This document shows positions 33,768-41,463 of a stretch of DNA of 64,000 bases, piece by piece. Each line of letters opens with the position of its first letter. Within the stretch, counting starts at the first letter, position 1. The stretch is from VRUE01 sp044867925 (GTDB taxonomy: Bacteria; Actinomycetota; Thermoleophilia; Solirubrobacterales; 70-9). The notes beneath the pieces are model-generated. The model saw nothing but the letters and a program-made list of their open reading frames with translations, did no database searches and was not told where the DNA came from. The stretch is from assembly GCA_044867925.1 (NCBI GenBank), contig JBIOVV010000118.1, positions 49,490-113,489 on the forward strand, in the 5' to 3' direction. A program made the position numbers and the translations under genes.

Positions 33768-33998
33768 ATGAGCACATCTCACGCTGCCCCGAACACCACG
33801 ATAACCACCCGCGATGTCCTTAGTGAATCGCGCCAGCTCATGTTGCAGCGCCGCGAGGATGCCCAGCGCATCTTCGAAAGGGAAGTGCGTGCCGGCGCCT
33901 CAGACGACGAGGCCCTTGCGAAGGCGGGCCCGATGATCCGCGCTGGACGCCGCGCGCTGATCAAGCACCGGGCCGAGATGGCCTACCTCACCGCCTGA
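33768..33998 (+). CDS. Small helical protein, first gene of right operon
   Basis: A 76-aa protein with AAAGGA (33755-33760) upstream. It is mostly one or two long helices (SESRQLMLQRREDAQRIFER, then DEALAKAGPMIRAGRRALI) with a short unstructured head. It could bind nucleic acid or act as a structural protein; no family recognised. It is followed by three hairpins before the next gene. Confidence 0.65.
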   Translation: MSTSHAAPNTTITTRDVLSESRQLMLQRREDAQRIFEREVRAGASDDEALAKAGPMIRAGRRALIKHRAEMAYLTA

Positions 33999-34028
33999 TC
34001 CCAGGCGCAGGCCACCGCGGTACCCGGT

Positions 34029-34126
34029 CCCTGCGTCCGCAGGGCCGCTTCATCCATTCCGAGGTCCCGCCGCCCGGCGGGGCCCCTCTGACCCTGCTCA
34101 CCGTCGCTGGCGAAAGCGGCGGTGAG
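34029..34126 (+). repeat. Three successive hairpins between small genes
   Basis: CCCTGC/GCAGGG (34029-34034 and 34039-34044, loop GTCC), CCCGCCG/CGGCGGG (34066-34072 and 34075-34081), and CTCACCGTCGC/GCGGCGGTGAG (34097-34107 and 34116-34126, one G-U pair). The last ends 14 bp before the next start. None has a U-tract. They could be RNA-processing or stability elements. Confidence 0.6.
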
Positions 34127-34140
34127 AGAGAGGAATTGAC

Positions 34141-34371
34141 ATGAGCTTCTACACAAGTCCAATCCGTCAGGCCATCGACCAGCTGAAGAGCAGCGAGGAC
34201 ATCGAGGAGATCCTGAAAACGGCCAAGGTCGAAGCGGTGCTTGCCGCCTTCTTGGAAGACGACGAGAAATTCGATCACTGGGCCGAGGTTTGCGACGTCG
34301 CTACAGAGGTTCTGGAGGCGCCAAGCCTCAACCTGCAGACCTCGCTGCCTCGCTACGCGATGGCTGCGTAG
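34141..34371 (+). CDS. Small acidic helical protein
   Basis: A 76-aa acidic protein (SSEDIEEILKTAKVEAVLAA, then FLEDDEKFDHWAEV) with AGAGAGGAAT in the ten bases before the start. Almost all helical. No family recognised. The strong ribosome binding site and its place between hairpins support a real gene. Confidence 0.65.
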   Translation: MSFYTSPIRQAIDQLKSSEDIEEILKTAKVEAVLAAFLEDDEKFDHWAEVCDVATEVLEAPSLNLQTSLPRYAMAA

Positions 34372-34399
34372 GGCAGTCCACCGCGGAAGCAGACCTCGA

Positions 34400-34439
34400 G
34401 CGAGGGGACCGCTGCCACACAGAAGTGCGGTCCCCTCGC
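34400..34439 (+). repeat. Perfect 13-bp hairpin before a 33-codon gene
   Basis: GCGAGGGGACCGC (34400-34412) pairs exactly with GCGGTCCCCTCGC (34427-34439), loop 14 nt. A GGAGG (34451-34455) follows and then the next ATG (34463). No U-tract, so more likely an RNA-processing or attenuation element than a terminator. Confidence 0.65.
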
Positions 34440-34462
34440 CCAAGCCCGAAGGAGGACAGACC

Positions 34463-34564
34463 ATGATGCAGTTCACCGAACTCCCCTGGGTTGGCGTGGA
34501 TGTCGATCCGGCTGCCCTGGTTGAAGGGGGGGTTTTCATCTATCACGCCCCGCTGGTCGCTTGA
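34463..34564 (+). CDS. Very small protein (33 aa)
   Basis: ATG 34463 with GGAGG 8-12 bp upstream starts a 33-codon frame (beginning MMQFTELPWVGVDVD and ending YHAPLVA) whose TGA overlaps the TTG start of the next gene. The second Met (34466) could be the start instead. The protein is acidic and hydrophobic at the end. Coupling to the next gene suggests it is translated. Confidence 0.55.
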   Translation: MMQFTELPWVGVDVDPAALVEGGVFIYHAPLVA

Positions 34565-34905
34565 CGGCGCCCGGTGATGTTCCCCACTCCGAGATCTCCC
34601 GCGCCCTTGCCAGGTTGGGTGAGAGCGCAGGGCCGGTCGAGGTGGCTGCAGCCCTCGAGTACAAGGGGGAATCGTTTGAGGCCCAGATGCGCCGACGGAT
34701 GCACACCCGGCCGCGTGTCAATCGGGAGGCCTACCTGGCCCTTGCACGTGCCGGGGAGGCGAAGGTTCGTTTTCACCTTGAAGCGACCGGCGCCCTGCCA
34801 TGTCGGGTGGGGTCCACGCGCAGGAGTATCGGCGTCGTCGTCCGAGTTCGCGATCGCAGAGAGAGGCAGAGGCGCAGGCCCGGCCATGGCGGAGGCAGGA
34901 GGTGA
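34561..34905 (+). CDS. Basic helical protein of unknown function
   Basis: A 114-aa protein from TTG 34561, overlapping the previous stop by 4 nt. Residues 8-75 are helical with EISRALARLGESAGPVEV and RVNREAYLALARAGEAKVRF; the last 25 residues are very Arg-rich. Nucleic-acid binding is plausible. Its TGA shares one base with the next ATG. Confidence 0.5.
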   Translation: MTAPGDVPHSEISRALARLGESAGPVEVAAALEYKGESFEAQMRRRMHTRPRVNREAYLALARAGEAKVRFHLEATGALPCRVGSTRRSIGVVVRVRDRRERQRRRPGHGGGRR

Positions 34906-35285
34906 TGCCGGCCACGGCGGCTGGCGAGGAGCGCGGCCGGGAGACTCTCGCCCACCTCATCCAGCGGTTTGCGCTGCAGCGCGGCAACTGGGAAGTCGAC
35001 TGCCCCGAAATGGTCGAGAAGGTCCTTGCGACGGCATCGGGGCGAAAGCCGCTCTGCGGTCGCTTCGCTGCGGTCGCCGCCGACCAGAGTTACGCCTTCA
35101 TCGAGATCACGGCCACCGAGGCTGCCGCCCTCGGTCAGCTCGCACGTTGGGCAGCCGACGAGCACTACCCGAAGTGCCCTCTTGCGCTGGCTGACCTGCT
35201 CGAGGGCTCCATTCACCAGGTGCGGGTCACGGTCTGCCGTGGCACCGCTCTCGAACCATCACTCGAGGAGGGATCGCCGTGTTGA
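34905..35285 (+). CDS. Unknown protein, operon member
   Basis: A 126-aa protein from ATG 34905, with GGAGG (34890-34894 and 34898-34902) before it. The frame is open upstream to 34800, but that overlaps the previous gene. Sequence includes GRETLAHLIQRFALQRGNWEV, split by strands (FAAVAADQSYAFIEITATEA), and a DEHYPKCPLALADLLEG. No family recognised. It overlaps the next gene by 7 nt. Confidence 0.55.
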   Translation: MPATAAGEERGRETLAHLIQRFALQRGNWEVDCPEMVEKVLATASGRKPLCGRFAAVAADQSYAFIEITATEAAALGQLARWAADEHYPKCPLALADLLEGSIHQVRVTVCRGTALEPSLEEGSPC

Positions 35286-35653
35286 CATACAGACGCGTTC
35301 TGCTCTTCCTCTTTCTGGCTGCGTTTGCCGAGGAGGAGGTCGGGGCCTTGAGATGGCTGCTCACGCTCGTCACTGAGGTAGGCAGCGAACCGGCCCTGCA
35401 GGGTCTCGGCTACAGCACTCTCACGCTGGCCGCCAACGCCGGATTGATCTTTGCCGCCCTGTGGCTACTTCGTCGCTGGTGGCGCTCCCGGCATCGATCG
35501 CCCGTTTCGGTCGAGCCAGCCCTCGGCGACCCCGACGGTACAGCTAAAGCCGACCCAACCGTCTCACTCGACTCAGTCGGTCAGGGAGGGCTCGGGACGA
35601 CCAGCCGGTCTGAGAAAGGAGGAAGCGATGAACAGCACTCTGAGCGCACCTAG
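35279..35653 (+). CDS. Small membrane protein
   Basis: A 124-aa protein from GTG 35279 with two transmembrane helices (about 5-18, VLLFLFLAAFA, and 47-65, TLTLAANAGLIFAALWLL) and a basic then acidic soluble tail (from about 68). It overlaps both neighbours (7 nt before, 26 nt after), so the group is translated together. Function unknown. Confidence 0.55.
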   Translation: MLTYRRVLLFLFLAAFAEEEVGALRWLLTLVTEVGSEPALQGLGYSTLTLAANAGLIFAALWLLRRWWRSRHRSPVSVEPALGDPDGTAKADPTVSLDSVGQGGLGTTSRSEKGGSDEQHSERT

Positions 35654-36476
35654 GGGTGGCGCAGAGACGTCTTCGAGCGTGGAAGGGATGAGTGCAATGG
35701 CCGCGCGATGTGACAGCACTGTCTCGGTAGCACTGGGCGCAGGAGACCTGGAGGGCGAGGGCTTCGCCAACCTGGGGCGTGTCGGCGGACCCTCGGTCTC
35801 GCGGCCCGTCGCCTGTCTGCGACTACGGGATATGGACCTGGTGATCTGCGACGGCGCAGGGCTCGCCCTCTATTCGCTGCAGGTCACACCCAGCACACTG
35901 AGCTGGGAGCAGCGGGTGATCTCCTACCCGCCCGTCGAGGAGCTGCAGGCGCTCCAGGAGCACGCCCACTGGACTCGGCTTGCCAGGCGCCTCTGCCTCA
36001 CCTCAGCGGACGCGCGCGCCTGCCGAGTCCCGGTCGGGGTTGTCGCTGCCGAGGCTCGGGCCGCAGAGGAGCTTGGCGAGTTGGACGAAGGTGAGGAGGC
36101 CGTCTACCGCCTCTGTGAAGCAGTGGCTGCTCATCATCGAACACTCGGAAAGGTCGCGGCTAGGGCTGGTCGCCATCTCCTCGGCGACATCGAAAAAGCA
36201 CGACATCCCAGCCACGTGCCCCTGTATCGGCTGCAGAGGGCGCTGGCCGAGGAGCTCGCTCTCGGCCACACCACGGGGGCCCTGTGCTCGCGTTCGGAGG
36301 GCTTCAGCGATTCCAGCGACGAGAGCAAGGTGACGGAGTTGCTCTTCCGGCGACTCGGGCTACTCGGTCAACGCGACTGCCACCGCCAGCTGCGCTACGC
36401 GCGGGTCACCCCATGCACCTCGGCGGTGCTGCTCTGCGAGGCGCTCGACATGGCTCCCGAGCAGGTGGGCCTGTGA
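35628..36476 (+). CDS. Unknown helical protein preceding the primase
   Basis: A 282-aa protein from ATG 35628 with AAAGGAGG (35615-35622). A strand-rich first 100 residues (SRPVACLRLRDMDLVICDG) is followed by long helices (ELGELDEGEEAVYRLCEAVA, then HVPLYRLQRALAEELALGH). It ends in GTGA shared with the primase start, so it is coupled to it. It may be a helper of the primase; no family recognised. Confidence 0.6.
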   Translation: MNSTLSAPRGGAETSSSVEGMSAMAARCDSTVSVALGAGDLEGEGFANLGRVGGPSVSRPVACLRLRDMDLVICDGAGLALYSLQVTPSTLSWEQRVISYPPVEELQALQEHAHWTRLARRLCLTSADARACRVPVGVVAAEARAAEELGELDEGEEAVYRLCEAVAAHHRTLGKVAARAGRHLLGDIEKARHPSHVPLYRLQRALAEELALGHTTGALCSRSEGFSDSSDESKVTELLFRRLGLLGQRDCHRQLRYARVTPCTSAVLLCEALDMAPEQVGL

Positions 36477-37573
36477 GCGTGGCTATGGTGCCGCCTCGCC
36501 GGGTCACTGCACCCACCGTATCGGGGCCGTCTCAGCCGGTCGCGATGCGCGATCGCGCTGGGAAGCGGGTGGACGGGATTCTCGCCGCCGATGCCCACGC
36601 TGCGCTCCTCATCGAGCTGATCCATACAGGACGCCCCGGCTTCGTCGAGTTGGCGGGTGCCCCTCGCCTGTCAGACGGCAAGCTCGCGCCCTTCAGTCGC
36701 CACGACATGAGGAACTTCGTGCGAGCCGGTCGGCGAGAGGAGTTCCTTGCGCGGGTGCGGGCGCTGCGCGAGGGGGAGCGGGCGGAAATTTATTTCACCC
36801 CCGCGACCATGCGGGTGCCGGTTCCCGGTAACGATTCGGTCGACAGCGTCGCGCTCGCTTGGGTCGACATCGATGACCCACGTCAGCTCGGGGCGTTGCG
36901 CCGCTTCGCTCATCGGCCACACGCAGTGGTCGCCTCGGGCTCCGGTGGCGCTCACGTCTACTGGCTCTTGGCCGAGGAGTTGACCGGGGAACGCTGCGAG
37001 GCGCTGAACCGGATGCTCGCCGCCAGGCTCGGCGCCGACCCGGTCTCGGCCAACCGCGGGCGTTTCCTGCGTGTTCCCGGCACCCTCAATCACAAGACGA
37101 CGAGCAAGGGTCTCACTCCCACCTGGTGCCGGATGCTGATGTGCGATCTCGCCAAGGCGCCCTATCCGGCCGCCGTGCTGGCGGTCGGCCTACGCGATCC
37201 CAAGGCCCCACGGCCGCCGCGAGCTGCCCGACGTCCCTCGCCTCCCGCCGGCGAGGAGCCCTGGAAAGTCATGGAGGCGGCTGAGTATTTCCGGGAGATC
37301 GTCGGCACTGAACCGGGCCGAGACGGGAAGGTTCGGTGCCCGAACGCCGGCCACACCGATGAGCACCCCTCCGCTCACCTCTATCGCGGGGTCGGGCGAG
37401 GCTGGTACTGCTTCTCGTGCGGAGTAGGTGGTGGCGCCGTCGACCTGGTGGCCGCCAGGCACGGGTACCCGACCGGTCGCGCCCTTGGCGGCGCGCAGTA
37501 TCTCGAGTGCATCGCCGAGCTGCGACGCATCTTCGACGTCGAAGATCCCAAGCAAGGAAGAGGGTCGCCCTGA
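36473..37573 (+). CDS. Primase-polymerase (AEP type) with CHC2 zinc finger
   Basis: A 366-aa protein from GTG 36473. The archaeo-eukaryotic primase core shows ALAWVDIDDPRQ with the catalytic D132-x-D134, the nucleotide-binding SGSGGAHVYW (H161), and a third element RGRFLRVPGTLNHK (about 190-203), as in RepB-type plasmid primases. At the C-terminus C289-x4-H294-x18-C313-x2-C316 (RCPNAGH and WYCFSCG) forms a CHC2 finger of the DnaG type. It likely makes primers for element replication or after transfer. It is coupled on both sides by 1-4 nt overlaps. Confidence 0.87.
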   Translation: MSVAMVPPRRVTAPTVSGPSQPVAMRDRAGKRVDGILAADAHAALLIELIHTGRPGFVELAGAPRLSDGKLAPFSRHDMRNFVRAGRREEFLARVRALREGERAEIYFTPATMRVPVPGNDSVDSVALAWVDIDDPRQLGALRRFAHRPHAVVASGSGGAHVYWLLAEELTGERCEALNRMLAARLGADPVSANRGRFLRVPGTLNHKTTSKGLTPTWCRMLMCDLAKAPYPAAVLAVGLRDPKAPRPPRAARRPSPPAGEEPWKVMEAAEYFREIVGTEPGRDGKVRCPNAGHTDEHPSAHLYRGVGRGWYCFSCGVGGGAVDLVAARHGYPTGRALGGAQYLECIAELRRIFDVEDPKQGRGSP

Positions 37574-38289
37574 TGGCCGCCGCACCTCATCCCAAACTCG
37601 CTTCGAAACGGCGCCCCGACCGCACCCCGAAGCGATCGAAGGAGACTACGGGCCGCCAGACGCGACCCTCTCCCCGGGCGAAGAAGGCCAACCTTCCTCG
37701 TCGCCGCAAGATCGACGAGCTGAAAGCGGACGCTCGCAGCAAAAGGATCGGGCCCGCCGCTCTGCTCGCCGATCCGCGGGCTCAAAGGACGAGGGTCCTC
37801 ACGCTTCTCCTGGTGCTCCCCGGATGCAACCAGCGGCTGGCGCTCGAGGCGCTCCTCGTCTGTCAGATCAACGGCGCTCGGCGCTGCGGCGAGCTGACCC
37901 CGGACGAGCGGTCGGCAATCGCCCGGGCACTTCTTCAAGTCGGCCAGGGCATCGCGCCCCCTCCTCCCTCCGCGATGTCCAGCCAGCCCGAGGGGGACGA
38001 TCGCGAGCTCGACCGAGTGCAGTCCGGCGCGCCTGCCCACGCGCCTTCGGTCGAGCTCGCCCCCTCGGCGTTCGCCGCTGCTCGTCGCGGCCTCGAGAGG
38101 GATCCGACGCTCATGCGCATGGTCGATCGTCTCGTCGACGCGGTCCGCTTCTACGTCGAGCGCGACGACGGGGGAAGAAGGGCCCGAGTCGTCGCCGAGC
38201 AGTGGATCCGCTTCCGTAACTACGACGCCAAGGTTGCCTCGGGCGAGTACCCGCCGCCTTCTCAACGTGGCCCGGCGGTGCTCGAGTGA
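37573..38289 (+). CDS. Unknown basic protein after the primase
   Basis: A 238-aa protein whose ATG shares a base with the primase stop. The first 60 residues are a Lys/Arg/Pro-rich tail, likely disordered and nucleic-acid binding. Two helical parts follow (QRTRVLTLLLVLPGCNQRL; DPTLMRMVDRLVDAVRFYVE). The tight link suggests a primase partner. No family recognised. Its end overlaps the nuclease gene by 4 nt. Confidence 0.6.
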   Translation: MAAAPHPKLASKRRPDRTPKRSKETTGRQTRPSPRAKKANLPRRRKIDELKADARSKRIGPAALLADPRAQRTRVLTLLLVLPGCNQRLALEALLVCQINGARRCGELTPDERSAIARALLQVGQGIAPPPPSAMSSQPEGDDRELDRVQSGAPAHAPSVELAPSAFAAARRGLERDPTLMRMVDRLVDAVRFYVERDDGGRRARVVAEQWIRFRNYDAKVASGEYPPPSQRGPAVLE

Positions 38290-38837
38290 TCGCCCGCGTG
38301 CTCGGAGTCGTTGCCCTAGCCCTGGTGGGGCTGCTTGTAGTCGGCTGCTCTCCTCGCGCCGTCCCGGCAAGCAGCTCCGTGGAAGGTCGAATCGTCTCGG
38401 TTGCCGACGGCGACACGGTGACCGTCCGCCTCGACTCCGGACCCACCCGCCGTGTTCGATTGCTGTCAATTGATTCCCCGGAGAAGTACCCGACTCGCTA
38501 CGGAAGCGCCAACGAGTGCGGCAGCCTCGCCGCCTCGGCGTTCCTGGAGCGCTTCGAAGGCCGACGGGTGGTGCTCGTCTCCGACCCGAGTCAGGACGGG
38601 ATCGACCACTACGGGCGACTGCTGCGCTACGTGCAGCTGCCCGCTGGCAAGGATCTCGGCGCCGGTGAGATAGCCGCCGGCCTGGCGATGCCCTACGTCT
38701 TCGACACGCCTGCCCGCCGTTACCAGCGCTATAGCGCGCTCGCCGAAGCCGCCCGCGCGGCGTCTCGCGGCAGCTGGGTCTCGCCGTGCGCCGGCGACTT
38801 CCACTCTTCGGTGCCAGGCACTCAGAACGGGCTCTGA
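38286..38837 (+). CDS. Lipoprotein thermonuclease-like (SNase) protein
   Basis: A 183-aa protein from GTG 38286. It has a lipoprotein signal (VALALVGLLVVGC, lipobox VVGC with Cys about residue 20). The SNase fold follows: GRIVSVADGDTVTVRL, then RVRLLSIDSPEKY with the catalytic Arg and Glu, and DHYGRLLRYVQL with the second Arg. The enzyme should cut DNA and RNA outside the membrane with Ca2+. Why a replication operon encodes a secreted nuclease is not clear; degrading competing or host DNA is one idea. Confidence 0.85.
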   Translation: MIARVLGVVALALVGLLVVGCSPRAVPASSSVEGRIVSVADGDTVTVRLDSGPTRRVRLLSIDSPEKYPTRYGSANECGSLAASAFLERFEGRRVVLVSDPSQDGIDHYGRLLRYVQLPAGKDLGAGEIAAGLAMPYVFDTPARRYQRYSALAEAARAASRGSWVSPCAGDFHSSVPGTQNGL

Positions 38838-38881
38838 GCAAGAGGCGAGGACCCAACCGAGTCTCGACAAAGGAGGTACTG

Positions 38882-38917
38882 ATGGCTGTGAATTTCTGGA
38901 TGAAGACTCATGGCTAG
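38882..38917 (+). CDS. Ten-codon leader ORF overlapping the next start
   Basis: ATG 38882 with AAAGGAGG (38870-38877) starts a frame MAVNFWMKTHG-stop (11 codons including Met) whose TAG (38915-38917) overlaps the ATG of the next gene at 38910. The strong ribosome binding site belongs to this leader, not to the following gene, so translation would be passed on by coupling. Too short for a function to be inferred. Confidence 0.5.
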   Translation: MAVNFWMKTHG

Positions 38918-39560
38918 CGCGCCGGTGGCCTACTCGAGCCGCTTCGCGCGAGCAGCGGCTGCCGAGCGCGAGCGGCTTGGCGCTCGCCTGGAGAAGGCGA
39001 AGGCGAGAACCCGCAAATGCAAGGGGGAGCTGGCCGCCGTCGAGGCGGAGGCGTCCGACCTCGAGGCCCGACGGGCCACCCTAACCTCGCTGTTGGGTGA
39101 CGCCCACGGGGACCCTGTCGGGCCGACGGGATCCTTGCGGGGGCACGCGATCCGCGAGGCTGCGGTGAAGGTGCTCGTGCACCTTGGCCTCGTCGGCGCC
39201 CCGATCCACTACCGCCGTTGGCTGACGTTGCTCGAAGACGATGGTCACTCGGTTGCCGGGCAGAGACCGGACGCCGTCTTTCTCAACCAGGTCGTTCGCC
39301 ACCCGCTTGTGAACTCGACAACGCGCTCCGGTTTCTATGAAGTCGATCTCGGAGTACCAGAGCGCCTGCGCTCACAGGTTGCCGAGCTGCGTGACTCACT
39401 CGCCGTCGTCAACACCAGGGATGCCGGCGAACCAAATGACCAGGCGACTGGTCCTCAGTCACGCGACATCTCGCGCGAACTCAGCCGGGCTGAGGGCCAA
39501 CTGGCCGAGGCCTGCGCGGCGTTGCCCCCTGCCCGTTCGGGCTCGTCCAGATCCATGTAG
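38910..39560 (+). CDS. Coiled-coil protein with winged-helix (HARE-HTH-like) domain
   Basis: A 216-aa protein. Residues 8-60 are a charged coiled coil (ERERLGARLEKAKARTRKCK). A winged-helix-like domain follows at about 74-145: IREAAVKVLVHLGLVGAPIH, then TLLEDDGHSVAGQRPDAVFL and a wing ending GFYEVD. This arrangement is like HARE-HTH domains found beside nucleases and helicases in mobile elements. The tail has a second helix (RELSRAEGQLAEACAAL). DNA binding is likely; the target is unknown. Confidence 0.65.
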   Translation: MASAPVAYSSRFARAAAAERERLGARLEKAKARTRKCKGELAAVEAEASDLEARRATLTSLLGDAHGDPVGPTGSLRGHAIREAAVKVLVHLGLVGAPIHYRRWLTLLEDDGHSVAGQRPDAVFLNQVVRHPLVNSTTRSGFYEVDLGVPERLRSQVAELRDSLAVVNTRDAGEPNDQATGPQSRDISRELSRAEGQLAEACAALPPARSGSSRSM

Positions 39561-39803
39561 TGACAGTGGCCAAGAGCGCCTTCATCCGGGCGAGTCGGTC
39601 AGCCAAGCGCTTAGGCGCCTGGGTCTCGCTTGCTTTGGCGACGTTGCTCGAGGCATCCGCCTTGCCTGAGCAACGGACACCTCAAGGCCGCTAGGCCAAT
39701 CCGGTCGCCGCAGGCGAGGCGACCTCCATTCGACTGAAGCCCGGGGCGGCGTAAGCCGTCTGCGGGGATCTACGCCGGCCCTCGGCCGGAGAAGGAGTGC
39801 TTG
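39561..39803 (+). repeat. 243-bp gap with several hairpins
   Basis: No gene seen. Hairpins include GTTGCTC/GAGCAAC (about 39641-39674), GGTCGCC/GGCGACC (39703-39709 and 39718-39724), and CCGGCC-CTC-GGCCGG (39775-39789) directly before the GAAGGAG ribosome binding site. One copy of CCGCTAGGC (39688-39696), the core of the 33.1-kb repeats, is also here. Confidence 0.5.
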
Positions 39804-41093
39804 ATGAATTCGACTCAGATCACCACCAGCGAGAAGCCGCGCACGATGTCTTCCGTGTGCAGGCGCCGCGGCGAGCTGCAGGCCCTAGGGATTCGACCGG
39901 AAACGCTGGCGTGGGCCGTCGCCGAGGCCAGCGAGCCGGCGATCGCGCTCTCAGAGCTTCCCGGACCGGAGATGGTCAGAACCTGCTTGAAGCAGGCCTG
40001 CGACCCGAGCAAATCGGGGACAGAAAGCGAGGCCTTGCTCATCCTCTCCGCTGCGGGGATTGGCCAGGTGCGCCGTGAGCTGCGCAGTCTCGGCGTTGTC
40101 GTTCCGCTGAACCGCCATGAGGTGTTCAGGGAAGTCAGACGCGCGGGCCGTGAGGCCTCGCCCGACCACAAAGCGGCGTTCGGGGCGATCCGGGTGGCCG
40201 GGGCCTCCCGGATCCTGGAGATGGTCCTCGATCGCACCACTACGTTCACTGAGGCGCTCGCCGACGAGATCGTGCAAGCCTCCCGCGACGGTGAAGACGA
40301 GCGGATGAAGGCTCTCCTGCAGGTGGGGGCGTTCGGTCCCCGGGCCCTTCATCAGGGCATCAAGGTCGATATCACCAAGGAGGTCATGGCCGTCGGCGTC
40401 ACGACCTTCGCAGGGATGGTCGCCGGATCGTCACCGCGGCCGGCACTGCGGCTCAAGGCCCGAGTGGCCGAGGGCCAGATGGCCGACACGCTGGCCGCCC
40501 TCTCCTTTATTCGGACCAACTCACTTAAGCGGGCGGCTCGTATCGCCACCGATCGATCCCGCAGGCAGGCTCTTCGGGAAATGAACCGAGCGCGCCGTGC
40601 TGTAAAGGCGGATCACGATGCGATCTATCGCGCCGTCGGCCTCGCGGGCCCTCTCGGGCTGATGAACTTGATCGAGGGCGCGGGTGCGTCGTTCGAGCGA
40701 GTCCTCGCCGGCAAGATTGTCGAAGCCTTCGATGTTGGCGAGTCCAACCGCGCTCGAGCATTGATTGACATCGGCGCATTCGGGGTCTGGGGCCTTCGAC
40801 GCGGCATCGAGCTGGACGTCTCCGAGGATTTGGAAGGGCTTGGTTCGACGGAGATCGCAGAGATCGCCGTCGGGGACTTGCCGCAACGAGTCCTGCGCGA
40901 TCGAGCGCGTGCTGCCGTGGGTCAGCGGGCAGGGCTATTCGCGGCTCTCTCCCTCGTCGAGCCTAGGTGCTTGAGGCGCTCTGCGACTAAAGCGCTGCGC
41001 CGGCAAGCCGCCCAGGCGCGGTGCGTCCCGGATCGTCGGCCCGACCGCCTTCAGGGGGACGCGCGGGCTGAGAGGGGCGAGGTCCATGGCTAG
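39804..41093 (+). CDS. Two-repeat helical protein of unknown function
   Basis: A 429-aa protein from ATG 39804 (GAAGGAG at 39791-39797). Two similar halves are visible: about 112-250 (ASPDHKAAFGAIRVAGASRI, EALADEIVQASRDGEDERMK, LLQVGAFGPRALHQGIKVDI) and about 268-405 (VKADHDAIYRAVGLAGPLGL, RVLAGKIVEAFDVGESNRAR, LIDIGAFGVWGLRRGIELDV). Both are all-helical. Such tandem helical repeats often serve in protein-protein contacts. No family recognised. It ends 8 nt inside the next gene. Confidence 0.6.
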   Translation: MNSTQITTSEKPRTMSSVCRRRGELQALGIRPETLAWAVAEASEPAIALSELPGPEMVRTCLKQACDPSKSGTESEALLILSAAGIGQVRRELRSLGVVVPLNRHEVFREVRRAGREASPDHKAAFGAIRVAGASRILEMVLDRTTTFTEALADEIVQASRDGEDERMKALLQVGAFGPRALHQGIKVDITKEVMAVGVTTFAGMVAGSSPRPALRLKARVAEGQMADTLAALSFIRTNSLKRAARIATDRSRRQALREMNRARRAVKADHDAIYRAVGLAGPLGLMNLIEGAGASFERVLAGKIVEAFDVGESNRARALIDIGAFGVWGLRRGIELDVSEDLEGLGSTEIAEIAVGDLPQRVLRDRARAAVGQRAGLFAALSLVEPRCLRRSATKALRRQAAQARCVPDRRPDRLQGDARAERGEVHG

Positions 41094-41463
41094 CTCGACT
41101 CTGGCTGGCAGCGGTAGCGGAAGCCGCTCATCGGCGCCGGCGCCGGCCTCGGATCCTCTTGAGGAGCGCAGCGTTCGGCGCCTTCTCAACTCACGCAAAG
41201 GCGTCCGTGTAGAGCGGCAGTTCATAGACGCTGCCGGGGGGAAGCACCAGGTAAGGAGTGCGCCGGTCCGCGGTGGCAGATATCTCTACGACAGCTCGAG
41301 GAGGTGGGGTCTGCGCGCTCTCGGATTCTGTGATCAAGGGGATGGCCAGACCCATCTCGAGGCACTCGCCGACGACTACGTCGAGCGCTGCAGCGGAGAA
41401 AGGCGCTGCGTCTGCCGTCGCCTCGAGCGGACCGACATCACGCGGTCGGCGGGGCTCGGATGA
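41086..41463 (+). CDS. Small basic protein of unknown function
   Basis: A 125-aa protein from ATG 41086. A Ser/Gly-rich head is followed by RSVRRLLNSRKGVRVERQF and strands with RGGRYLYDSSRRWGLRALGF; the tail has two Cys (CSGERRCVC). It overlaps both neighbours by 4-8 nt. No family recognised. Confidence 0.5.
   Translation: MASSTLAGSGSGSRSSAPAPASDPLEERSVRRLLNSRKGVRVERQFIDAAGGKHQVRSAPVRGGRYLYDSSRRWGLRALGFCDQGDGQTHLEALADDYVERCSGERRCVCRRLERTDITRSAGLG

Noticed and set aside
33444..33782. Minus-strand frames in the 812-bp control region
   Set aside because: Arg/Ser-rich without ribosome binding site or motif, and they overlap the first gene's ribosome binding site.
37381..38856. Antisense open frame of 491 codons
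   Set aside because: It mirrors the primase C-terminus and SNase genes, is extremely Arg-rich and has no motif: a high-GC shadow.
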